Source: Bacillus nakamurai (GTDB lineage Bacteria; Bacillota; Bacilli; Bacillales; Bacillaceae). From it: a stretch of DNA of 64,000 bases. The stretch lies in the NCBI RefSeq assembly GCF_001584325.1, contig NZ_LSAZ01000034.1:2403-66402 (forward strand), in the 5' to 3' direction. Below are positions 55,753-64,000 of this stretch, piece by piece. The notes below the pieces were generated by a model. That model was not told the origin of the DNA, did not search any database, and worked only from the letters and a program-made list of their open reading frames with translations. The position numbers were made by a program, and so were the translations under genes. Position 1 is the first letter of the stretch; each line of letters begins with the position of its first letter.

Positions 55753-58131
55753 TCACGCTTCTTCTTTCATAAAATCAAACGGCGTAATGCCTTCCATTCC
55801 GATGTTTGCATCATAAACACTGAACGGCAGCTCTTTTTGCAGCGCCGCCAGTTCTTCATCCATCTCTTCCGTCTGCTGCGCCAGCCTGTTTTTCAGCGAT
55901 GTTTGTCTGACAGTTGCATCATTGTTTTTGACACCCCACTCAAGCGCTTCTTCTTCTCCGCAAAGAATCAGAAATTTTTTCGCCCTTGTAATGGCGGTAT
56001 ACAGCAGATTTCTCCTGAGCATCCGATAATAGCCTTTGACTACCGGAAGAACGACAATCGGAAATTCGCTTCCTTGAGACTTATGAATCGAACAGCAATA
56101 GGCATGGGTAAATTGGCTGAAATCTTTTTTCGTAAAAGTGATTTCATTGCCGTCAAACGAAACGACCACCATGTCTTCTTTTTCCGTATTTTCTTTGGCA
56201 TAAAAGATGGACACGATTTCGCCGATGTCACCGTTAAATACATTGTTTTCCGGCTGATTGACAAGCTGCAATATTTTATCTCCCGTCCTGTAGACGACAT
56301 CCCCGAATTTCAATTCACGCCTTTTTTCTTTCGGCGGATTCATAATGCCCTGCAAAAGCATGTTAAGCTCATTAATTCCGGCTTTTCCCCTGTACATTGG
56401 CGCAAGCACTTGGATATCTTTTGATGTATAGCCCTTTGTTAAAGCATTTGAGACGACCTTATCAACAACCTCTTTAATTTGCGAGGAATTGCAGCGGATA
56501 AAAGAGCGGTCTTTCGTCGGTGCCGTCAGTCCTTTAGGCAGCATTCCTTTTTTCATATCGTGGGCAAGCTCAACAATGGACGATCCTTCAGCCTGGCGGT
56601 AAATGTCGGTCAGGCGGACCGTCGGCAGCACCTCCGAGGCCAACAGATCTCTTAATACTTGGCCCGGCCCTACAGACGGAAGCTGGTCCTCATCGCCGAC
56701 AATAATCAGCTGAATATTCTTAGGAAGCGCCTTAAACAGATGGTTCGCCAGCCAAATATCGAGCATACTCGCTTCATCTATAATGAGCAGCTTTCCTTCA
56801 ATCGGCTGATCCTCATTATGGGTAAAACCTTCAGCCCCGTTCCAGCCGAGCAGCCTGTGAATCGTGACAGCCGGCAAACCCGTTGATTCGCTCATCCGTT
56901 TTGCGGCTCTTCCAGTCGGGGCGGCAAGCAGCACTGGAAATGCTTCGTCTTTTTTATAATCTGCCGGATCGAGCGACACGCCGTGCAGTTCGCTGTATAA
57001 TTCGACGATCCCTCTGATTACGGTTGTTTTTCCGGTACCGGGTCCTCCGGTCAGCAGCAGCATCGGTGATGACAGCGCCTTTTGAATCGCATCCTTTTGG
57101 CTCGGGGCGTATTGAACTTTCATGCGCTCTTCCAATTCACCGAGTGCCAGCAAAAATTCTGATTCGGGAAATTGATCAGCGTACTCAGTTTGGCCCGCAA
57201 TATCAAGCACGCGCTTCGCAACGTTCTGCTCCGCGTAAAACAAGGATGGAAAATAACAGCGTTCATCTTCTATGACAATATCTTTATGCTCCCCGAGAGC
57301 GATGATGCCGTTGGCCGCGTCCATCTCCGTCACGCGCCCGCCGTCAGCGGATTGGTTTAAAAGCGTTTGTGTGTTGATGATGAGTTGCTTTGTTTCTATG
57401 TACGTGTGACCCTCTGCAAGGCAGGTTGATTCAATGGTGTATAAAATAGCCGCTTTAATCCGCTCAGGGTGGTTTCCGGACAGCCCCATTTTTCCGCCCA
57501 GCTCATCCGCTTTTACAAAGCCGATGCCTTCCACATCCTTCACAAGCTGATAAGGATTTTCCTGAATTTTTTCGAGCGTTTCTGTTTCGTAAGCCTGATA
57601 AATTTTCATAGACAGCTGCGGCCCGAAGCCGTATTGGTTCAGAGAAATCATAATCTGCTCCAGGCCCTGATGGCGCTGAAGCTCGCCCGCAAGCTTGTCC
57701 GCTTTCTTTTTTGACATTTTCGGCACATCATAAAGAACCGAAGCATCGGCCAGAATTTTATTCAGTGCGCTGTCTCCCAGCTTTTTTACGATTTCTTCTG
57801 CCGTTTTTTTACCGATGCCCTCAAACAGATCACTTGATAAATAGTGGATGATACCTTCTTTTGTGGTCGGAATTTCTTTTTTAAAATGCTCTGCCTGAAA
57901 TTGCAGGCCGAACTTGGGATGTGTTGCCGTTTTTCCGTAAAACGTGTAGGTCTCTTCTTCTTGCAGCAGAGGGAAGTAGCCCGTTACGGATACGACCTTG
58001 TCTTCAATCGCTTCAGACGTTTCGGCAACCTTTACTTTCAGTACCGTGTACAGGTTGGTGTCATTATGATAAATGACAGTAAGAATGGTGCCTTTTACAA
58101 ACGGCTCTTCTTCCATTTTCAGCTGATCCAC
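55753..58131 (-). CDS. recD2: RecD2 (YrrC), superfamily 1B 5'-3' DNA helicase
   Basis: A 792-residue RecD2 (the form without RecBC). The N-terminal domain includes helix-hairpin-helix repeats (LFEGIGKKTAEEIVKKLGDS, about 101-120, and VEGIGFVKADELGGKMG). Helicase motifs: Walker A LLTGGPGTGKTTVIRG (about 350-365), APTGRAAKRM (Ia), LIIDEASMLDIWL (II), IVGDEDQLPSVGPGQV (III) and the C-terminal HAYCCSIHKSQGSEF (V). It acts in replication-fork and recombination control. The start is GTG, behind GGAGGGAAGGCTC. Confidence 0.93.
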   Translation of the reverse strand: MDQLKMEEEPFVKGTILTVIYHNDTNLYTVLKVKVAETSEAIEDKVVSVTGYFPLLQEEETYTFYGKTATHPKFGLQFQAEHFKKEIPTTKEGIIHYLSSDLFEGIGKKTAEEIVKKLGDSALNKILADASVLYDVPKMSKKKADKLAGELQRHQGLEQIMISLNQYGFGPQLSMKIYQAYETETLEKIQENPYQLVKDVEGIGFVKADELGGKMGLSGNHPERIKAAILYTIESTCLAEGHTYIETKQLIINTQTLLNQSADGGRVTEMDAANGIIALGEHKDIVIEDERCYFPSLFYAEQNVAKRVLDIAGQTEYADQFPESEFLLALGELEERMKVQYAPSQKDAIQKALSSPMLLLTGGPGTGKTTVIRGIVELYSELHGVSLDPADYKKDEAFPVLLAAPTGRAAKRMSESTGLPAVTIHRLLGWNGAEGFTHNEDQPIEGKLLIIDEASMLDIWLANHLFKALPKNIQLIIVGDEDQLPSVGPGQVLRDLLASEVLPTVRLTDIYRQAEGSSIVELAHDMKKGMLPKGLTAPTKDRSFIRCNSSQIKEVVDKVVSNALTKGYTSKDIQVLAPMYRGKAGINELNMLLQGIMNPPKEKRRELKFGDVVYRTGDKILQLVNQPENNVFNGDIGEIVSIFYAKENTEKEDMVVVSFDGNEITFTKKDFSQFTHAYCCSIHKSQGSEFPIVVLPVVKGYYRMLRRNLLYTAITRAKKFLILCGEEEALEWGVKNNDATVRQTSLKNRLAQQTEEMDEELAALQKELPFSVYDANIGMEGITPFDFMKEEA

Positions 58132-58151
58132 GAGCCTTCCCTCCTTCTCGA

Positions 58152-58802
58152 TTATGATTGGGCGATAAGCTGTTTCGCGTGAAGCGCGAGCATATGATCC
58201 GGCTGTATGTCAAGCGTGCGTTCAAGCATCTGAAGCGCCTTTTCGCGGTTTTCTTTGTACGCGTAAGCAACTCCGGCATTATAAAACGCGTCCGCATGGC
58301 CGGGGTCCTGCTTAATAACCGTCTCAAATTGCGCCAGTGCCTCATCGAGCATTTCTTCATTTGCCAGGCACATTCCGAATTGGAAACGGGCCTCCGTGTC
58401 ATTTTCATTCAGTTCAACCGCACGCTGCAAATAAGGCAGCGCAAGCTTAGGCTGCTCTAATTTAACGAGTACGGTGCCGAGCATATAAAACAAGTCGCCA
58501 TTTTCCATCCCTGAACGAAGCGCTTTTTCAAACATGTCCTTCGCTTCCGGATAAGATTCTTTCATGACATATACATTTCCCGCTCCATAATAAGCCGCTG
58601 CCGCTGAACTGTCCAATTCAAGCGCTTTGTTATAAAATGCAAGCGCCCGCTCCAATTCATTGACTGAGGAAAGCAGGTTCGCAAAGTTGATGTATGGGAC
58701 CGGGTCTTGGCCGTTTTCTTCAATTGCCTTTGTAAAGGCCTCTGCCGCTTTTTCAAAATCGCCTTCCTGCATGGCGTCAATACCCATTTTATTATAATCC
58801 AT
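58152..58802 (-). CDS. yrrB: YrrB, tetratricopeptide-repeat protein
   Basis: A 216-residue protein made almost only of six TPR repeats (for example GDFEKAAEAFTKAIEENGQD, LERALAFYNKALELDSSAAA, AYYGAGNVYVMKESYPEAKD). TPR arrays are protein-binding scaffolds; in B. subtilis YrrB has been linked to alaS/mnmA-related functions by gene order only. It lies between mnmA and recD2. No enzyme domain is present. Confidence 0.92.
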   Translation of the reverse strand: MDYNKMGIDAMQEGDFEKAAEAFTKAIEENGQDPVPYINFANLLSSVNELERALAFYNKALELDSSAAAAYYGAGNVYVMKESYPEAKDMFEKALRSGMENGDLFYMLGTVLVKLEQPKLALPYLQRAVELNENDTEARFQFGMCLANEEMLDEALAQFETVIKQDPGHADAFYNAGVAYAYKENREKALQMLERTLDIQPDHMLALHAKQLIAQS

Positions 58803-58821
58803 TTCTCATCTTCCTTTCGCT

Positions 58822-58853
58822 AAAAAACCCCAACATGCGAGTTGAGGTTTTTT
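58822..58853 (-). terminator. Terminator of mnmA
   Basis: AAAAAACC-CCAAC / GTTG-AGGTTTTTT stem with short loop; bidirectional T-runs. Confidence 0.75.
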
Positions 58854-58860
58854 ACATGTG

Positions 58861-59982
<1,122 letters not shown>

Positions 59983-60014
59983 TCACTCCATTAAAAAACG
60001 TAAGTCCGCCTTGT

Positions 60015-61154
60015 TTAAGCAAGCCGTTTGACAACGGCGGCAAGCTTTTCGGCGGCTGCTTCGATTTGTTCCGCCGTATTGCCGAGGCCGAAGCTGATGC
60101 GGATCGACGAGGTCAGCCTGTCGCTCTCGCTTCCGAACATACCCGTCAGCACATGGGACGGGAGAACGGAGCCGGCCGTACATGCAGACCCGCTTGATAC
60201 GGCAATGCCTTCCATATCAAGATTGACCAGCAGCGCTTCTACCGGCACACCCGGAAAATAAAGGTTTAAAATATGAGGCAGGCTGTTCGCCTCATCTCCG
60301 TTTACCTCTGCCTTGACGCCGGCTTTTTCCAGCGTGCTGATGATCATGTTTTTAAACTCCTTAAACAGAGCGGTTTTTTCCTCCCGCTCCCGGCTTGAAA
60401 GAACGACCGCTTCTTTTAACCCGGCGATGCCCGGCACATTTTCCGTTCCTGCGCGCCGTTTTCTTTCCTGCTCTCCCCCAAGGAGCATCGGAGACAGCTT
60501 CACCTCTTGATTTACATATAAAAAGCCTGTCCCTTTTGGTCCGTTTAGCTTATGACCGGAAACAGACAGCAAGTCAATTCGGCTTTTATTCACGTCAATC
60601 GGCACATAACCGAACGCCTGAACGGCATCTGTGTGAAAATATGCCTGATGCCCGCTTAACAGCCCGCCGATCTCGTCAATCGGCTGAACGGTTCCGACTT
60701 CGTTATTGCCATACATGACGGTAACAAGGATTGTATCATCACGAAGCGCTTCTTTCACCTGATTTGCACTGATCCGTCCTGAAGGACCCGGGATCAGGTA
60801 TGTCACCTCAAACCCGTCTTCCTCCAGCTTTTCGCAAGCATGCAACACGGCATGATGTTCAATAGCTGTCGTAATGATATGCTTTCCTTTGTCTGTCCGG
60901 GCAGCAGCGGTTCCAAGGATGGCTAAATTATCAGCTTCCGTTCCTCCGCTTGTGAAAATGATTTCCTGTTCTTTCGCTCCGATTTCCCGCGCGATCTCCG
61001 CTCTTGCTTCGTCTACCCATTTGCGTGATTCTCTCCCGAAGGAATGAATGCTTGACGGATTGCCGAAACTGCCGAAAAAGTGCGGTTTCATTTTTTCCAG
61101 CACACGCTCATCCATGGGAGATGTCGCGGCATGATCTAAATAAATCCGTTCCAT
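60015..61154 (-). CDS. iscS: IscS-type cysteine desulfurase (YrvO)
   Basis: A 379-residue PLP enzyme that takes sulfur from cysteine. PLP lysine is Lys202 in SVSGHKLNGPKGTG; the persulfide cysteine is Cys325 in VSSGSACTAGSVLPSHVL. TSGGTEADNLAI and FHTDAVQAFG complete the cofactor site. This is YrvO, dedicated in B. subtilis to tRNA thiolation with MnmA, whose gene follows. cymR lies upstream on the same strand by 19 bases. Confidence 0.95.
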   Translation of the reverse strand: MERIYLDHAATSPMDERVLEKMKPHFFGSFGNPSSIHSFGRESRKWVDEARAEIAREIGAKEQEIIFTSGGTEADNLAILGTAAARTDKGKHIITTAIEHHAVLHACEKLEEDGFEVTYLIPGPSGRISANQVKEALRDDTILVTVMYGNNEVGTVQPIDEIGGLLSGHQAYFHTDAVQAFGYVPIDVNKSRIDLLSVSGHKLNGPKGTGFLYVNQEVKLSPMLLGGEQERKRRAGTENVPGIAGLKEAVVLSSREREEKTALFKEFKNMIISTLEKAGVKAEVNGDEANSLPHILNLYFPGVPVEALLVNLDMEGIAVSSGSACTAGSVLPSHVLTGMFGSESDRLTSSIRISFGLGNTAEQIEAAAEKLAAVVKRLA

Positions 61155-61172
61155 TGTTTTTACACCTCTGAT

Positions 61173-61589
61173 TTAAATATAGAACATGTATGCTTCCTGC
61201 TCGCCGTCCGTGTAGCTCGCAAGGTCTTCTAATGTCGTGCTGTCCAGCACTTCTTTTACGGCGTCTCGGATGCGGATCCATAACTCCCGTTTGGCAGGCT
61301 CTTCATCCTCAAGCACTTCCACCGGGCTGATCGGCCCTTCCAGCACTCTGATAATGTCTCCGGCCGTTATCTCTTCAGGCTGGCCGCCAAGCACGTAACC
61401 GCCGTAAGCACCCCTGATGCTTTTTACGAGCCCTGCGTTTCTGAGCGGTGATACAAGCTGTTCTAAGTAATGCTCCGAAAGGCTGTTTGTTTGGGCAATG
61501 CTTTTTAGCGAAGTCGGACCGTCTCCGTGCTTTTTCGCCAATTCAATCATAATGGTGAGCCCGTATCTTCCCTTTGTCGATATTTTCAT
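61173..61589 (-). CDS. cymR: CymR, Rrf2-family repressor of cysteine metabolism
   Basis: 138 residues from ATG 61587-61589, behind GGGGTGTTCATA. An Rrf2-type winged helix (MKISTKGRYGLTIMIELAKK, then SLKSIAQTNSLSEHYLEQLV and the wing IRGAYGGYVLGG). There are no cysteines, so it binds no iron-sulfur cluster, in line with CymR, which forms a repressor complex with CysK. It controls sulfur genes such as the yrrT operon, whose operator is at 37898-37926 in this window. It precedes iscS. Confidence 0.95.
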   Translation of the reverse strand: MKISTKGRYGLTIMIELAKKHGDGPTSLKSIAQTNSLSEHYLEQLVSPLRNAGLVKSIRGAYGGYVLGGQPEEITAGDIIRVLEGPISPVEVLEDEEPAKRELWIRIRDAVKEVLDSTTLEDLASYTDGEQEAYMFYI

Positions 61590-61783
61590 TATGAACACCC
61601 CAGTCATTTCTAATTGTTAATTTATACAAGTAAATGGATATGAATAATCTGTTTAGTATCTTATAGACCAACTGTTATTATAACATAACTTATCCTAATT
61701 TTCATTGGCTCACGCGGACTGAGACAATCCCCTTTTCTATTCGTTATTTTTCCGTTACCCTGTATATGTAAGGAGAGATGATC

Positions 61784-63052
61784 ATGAAGCCATTAGCGTA
61801 TCGGATGCGTCCTACCAAAATAGAAGATATTATCGGCCAAGAGCATTTGGTCAAAGAAGATAAAATTATCGGCAGAATGGTGCGTGCCAAGCATTTATCA
61901 TCAATGATCCTGTACGGGCCGCCGGGAATCGGCAAAACCTCGATAGCCACGGCCATTGCAGGCTCGACAAGCATTGCTTTTCGGAAACTGAATGCCGTTA
62001 TCAATAATAAAAAAGATATGGAGATTGTCGCACAGGAAGCGAAAATGTCCGGGCAGGTCATTTTAATACTTGATGAAGTTCACAGGCTCGATAAGGGAAA
62101 ACAGGATTTTCTGCTGCCTTATTTAGAAAACGGCATGATTATCTTAATCGGCGCAACGACAGCCAATCCCTACCACGCCATTAACCCGGCCATCAGAAGC
62201 CGGACGCAAATATTTGAGCTTGAACCTTTAACGCCCGATTTAATCAAGCAGGCGCTGACAAGAGCGCTGAAGGATGAACACCGGGGACTCGGTTCTTACC
62301 GTGTTGCAGTTGATGACGAAGCGATGGATCATTTCGCCAGCGGCTGCGGCGGAGACGTCCGTTCGGCCTTAAACGCGCTTGAGCTCTCCGTGTTATCAAC
62401 GAAAGAGTCCGACGGCGGCGCCATCCGCATTACGCTTGAAACCGCGGAAGAATGCCTCCAGAAAAAAAGCTTTTCCCATGATAAAAACGGAGATGCGCAT
62501 TATGACGTCTTATCCGCGTTCCAGAAATCGATTCGCGGCTCTGATGCAAACGCCGCCCTTCACTATTTGGCGCGTCTTATTGAAGCGGGAGATCTTGAAA
62601 GCATATCACGGCGGCTTCTTGTCATTGCCTATGAAGATATCGGACTTGCAAGCCCGCAGGCCGGTGCCAGGGTGCTGAGCGCCATCCAGACCGCAGAGCG
62701 GATCGGCTTTCCTGAAGCGAGAATACCGCTGGCTAACGCGGTCATTGAGCTGTGCCTTTCGCCAAAATCCAACTCCGCCATTTTAGCAGTTGATGAAGCG
62801 ATCAAGGATATCAGGGCGGGGAAAATCGGAGACGTGCCGAAGCATTTAAAGGATGCGCACTATAAAGGGGCAGAAGAGCTCGGACGGGGAATCGGCTATC
62901 AATATCCGCATAATTTTGAGAACGGCTGGGTAGAGCAGCAATACTTGCCTGACCCGCTAAAAAACAAACAATATTATAAGCCGAAACAAACGGGGAAATT
63001 TGAAGCCGCTATAAAGCAGGTATATGAAAAATTAATGAAGCAGAAAAAGTAG
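61784..63052 (+). CDS. rarA: RarA (YrvN/MgsA), replication-associated AAA+ ATPase
   Basis: 422 residues from the second ATG (61784), 9 bases after AAGGAG. Clamp-loader-like AAA+: Walker A ILYGPPGIGKTSIATAIAGS (about 42-61), Walker B ILILDEVHRLDKGKQDF, sensor IGATTANPYHAINPAIRSRT and sensor 2 GGDVRSALNALEL. The C-terminal MgsA-like domain forms the tetramer (AYEDIGLASPQAGARVLSAI). It acts at stalled forks. It is divergent from cymR. Confidence 0.95.
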   Translation: MKPLAYRMRPTKIEDIIGQEHLVKEDKIIGRMVRAKHLSSMILYGPPGIGKTSIATAIAGSTSIAFRKLNAVINNKKDMEIVAQEAKMSGQVILILDEVHRLDKGKQDFLLPYLENGMIILIGATTANPYHAINPAIRSRTQIFELEPLTPDLIKQALTRALKDEHRGLGSYRVAVDDEAMDHFASGCGGDVRSALNALELSVLSTKESDGGAIRITLETAEECLQKKSFSHDKNGDAHYDVLSAFQKSIRGSDANAALHYLARLIEAGDLESISRRLLVIAYEDIGLASPQAGARVLSAIQTAERIGFPEARIPLANAVIELCLSPKSNSAILAVDEAIKDIRAGKIGDVPKHLKDAHYKGAEELGRGIGYQYPHNFENGWVEQQYLPDPLKNKQYYKPKQTGKFEAAIKQVYEKLMKQKK

Positions 63053-63057
63053 CCAAG

Positions 63058-63087
63058 CAAGGACACAACGATGTGTTCTTGTTTTTT
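63058..63087 (+). terminator. Terminator of rarA
   Basis: CAAGGACACA / TGTGTTCTTG with loop ACGA, then TTTTTT. Confidence 0.85.
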
Positions 63088-63140
63088 GTACATGAAAATG
63101 GAAGTCTTATAAAATCCCCGTAAGTTTCTGTTCAAAACAA

Positions 63141-63169
63141 AAAACAGCCTTACTCACTAAGGCTGTTTT
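63141..63169 (-). terminator. Terminator of tcdA
   Basis: AAAACAGCCTTA / TAAGGCTGTTTT (63141-63152 with 63158-63169); on the minus strand followed by TTGTTTTG. Confidence 0.8.
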
Positions 63170-63174
63170 CCTTT

Positions 63175-63939
63175 TTATTTATCCTTCACTCTTTTAATTT
63201 CAATATCCTTCAAAAGCTCCATCACGACATGTCCGCCCATAATCAGGCCGGCCACTGACGGAACGAAAGCGTTGGAAGACGGCGGCATTTGCGCTTTGCG
63301 GATTTTCGCTTCATCATTCCCTACTTCTTTTCTGACCTCTTCCCGAATGACGATCGGGCTTTCATCAGAAAAGATAACCTGTACGCCTTTTTTAATCCCT
63401 TCTTTGCGAAGCCTTGTCCGGACGACTTTGGCAATCGGATCAGTATGGGTTTTGGAAATATCAGCGATTTGAAAGCGTGTCGGGTCTGTCTTGTTTGCCG
63501 CTCCCATGCTGGAAATTAACGGAATGTTCCGTTTCAGGCATTCCTTCATTAAATGGATTTTATAATGAATGGTATCTGACGCATCAATGACATAATCGAG
63601 AGGATAGTCAAAAAATTGCTCATACGTCTCTTCCGTATAAAACATTTTTAAAGCAATAACATCACAATCAGGGTTTATGTCAGCAATCCGCGCTTTCATT
63701 AAATCCGTCTTCGGCTGGCCCACCGTTGACAAGAGCGCGTGAATTTGGCGGTTTACGTTTGTAATGTCAACGTCATCTTTATCGACAAGCAGGATGCGCC
63801 CTACCCCTGACCTCGCCAAAGCTTCGGCTGCAAATGAACCGACTCCGCCGACGCCGAGAACGGCCACCGTGCTGTTTTTTAATGTTTCCAGCCCTTCTTT
63901 TCCAATCGCTAACTCATTACGGGAAAACTGGTGTAACAA
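63175..63939 (-). CDS. tcdA: TcdA (YrvM), tRNA threonylcarbamoyladenosine dehydratase
   Basis: 254 residues from TTG 63937-63939, 8 bases after GGAG and matching the B. subtilis N-terminus LLHQFSRNELAIGKEGLETL; the in-frame GTG 9 bases earlier overlaps the ribosome site. An E1-like/ThiF-fold enzyme: nucleotide loop AVLGVGGVGSFAAEALARSG (about 27-46), VDKDDVDITNVNRQ (about 54-67) and YVIDASDTIHYKI. It cyclises t6A37 of ANN-reading tRNAs. It ends at a shared hairpin opposite rarA. Confidence 0.92.
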   Translation of the reverse strand: MLHQFSRNELAIGKEGLETLKNSTVAVLGVGGVGSFAAEALARSGVGRILLVDKDDVDITNVNRQIHALLSTVGQPKTDLMKARIADINPDCDVIALKMFYTEETYEQFFDYPLDYVIDASDTIHYKIHLMKECLKRNIPLISSMGAANKTDPTRFQIADISKTHTDPIAKVVRTRLRKEGIKKGVQVIFSDESPIVIREEVRKEVGNDEAKIRKAQMPPSSNAFVPSVAGLIMGGHVVMELLKDIEIKRVKDK

Positions 63940-63972
63940 GAACCTCACTCCACATTCTGGTTTTATAGGATC

Positions 63973-63990
63973 ACGGCTTAAAGAAGCCGT
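63973..63990 (-). terminator. Hairpin at the window edge, probably terminator of the next upstream gene
   Basis: ACGGCTT / AAGCCGT with loop AAAG, 34 bases upstream of tcdA on the minus strand. The gene it ends lies outside the window (aspS in B. subtilis). Confidence 0.45.
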
Positions 63991-64000
63991 TGTTTCAGAA

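Overview
The window is a Bacillus chromosome segment, most likely from the B. amyloliquefaciens/velezensis side of the B. subtilis group. This is inferred from gene order and from very close similarity of the encoded proteins to B. subtilis proteins as I remember them; no search was run. From about 23 kb to the end the order is cypB, fatR, yrhH, yrzI, yrhG, yrhF, yrhE, yrhD, yrhC, mccB, mccA, mtnN, yrrT, yrzA, yrrS, pbpI, greA, udk, trhP2, trhP1, trmR, mltG, yrzB, ruvX, yrzL, alaS, yrrI, glnQHMP, yrzQ, yrzR, yrrD, recD2, yrrB, mnmA, iscS, cymR, rarA, tcdA. This matches the B. subtilis yrh-yrr-yrv region. A mannose operon and several decayed genes lie outside that synteny.

Positions 1 to about 10,030 are the right-hand part of a skin-like element, the PBSX-type prophage remnant that interrupts sigK. 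The diagnostic feature is spoIIIC (10006-10422), the 3' half of sigK. It sits beside the inward-facing XkdA/YqaB-type gene that normally borders it. The element is reduced. A small terminase gene abuts tail genes with no large terminase, portal or capsid genes between. The early control block (repressor, recombination, replication) is missing. Three small genes look broken. In its place lies an island (about 2.5-7.9 kb) of small AT-rich genes: four predicted secreted proteins, several small membrane proteins and one probable immunity-like cytosolic protein. They are arranged as divergent or tandem secreted/membrane pairs and share regulatory motifs. I think this cargo island is the most novel content.

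Positions 10.4-23 kb are a zone of turnover. It holds a decayed duplicate of an NAPE-PLD-like hydrolase, a frameshifted manA behind intact manP and manR, and an orphan immunity-like gene whose 3' element is shared with a skin gene. It also holds an HPr-like fragment, an aldo/keto reductase and a TetR regulator truncated at one common junction, an MBL-fold hydrolase, and a broken LysR gene beside an intact MFS transporter.

Positions 23-64 kb are conserved chromosome: fatty-acid hydroxylation (fatR-cypB), formate transport and oxidation (yrhG, yrhE, yrhD), methionine-to-cysteine conversion (yrrT-mtnN-mccA-mccB), cell-wall genes, tRNA wobble-uridine hydroxylation (trhP1/P2, trmR), tRNA thiolation (iscS, mnmA), alaS under a T-box, glutamine uptake, and DNA maintenance (recD2, rarA, ruvX). 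cymR, the expected repressor of the yrrT operon, lies in the same window. The leaders of yrhG and yrhE both contain intrinsic-terminator structures that could be attenuators. I saw no rRNA, tRNA, CRISPR array or complete insertion sequence.
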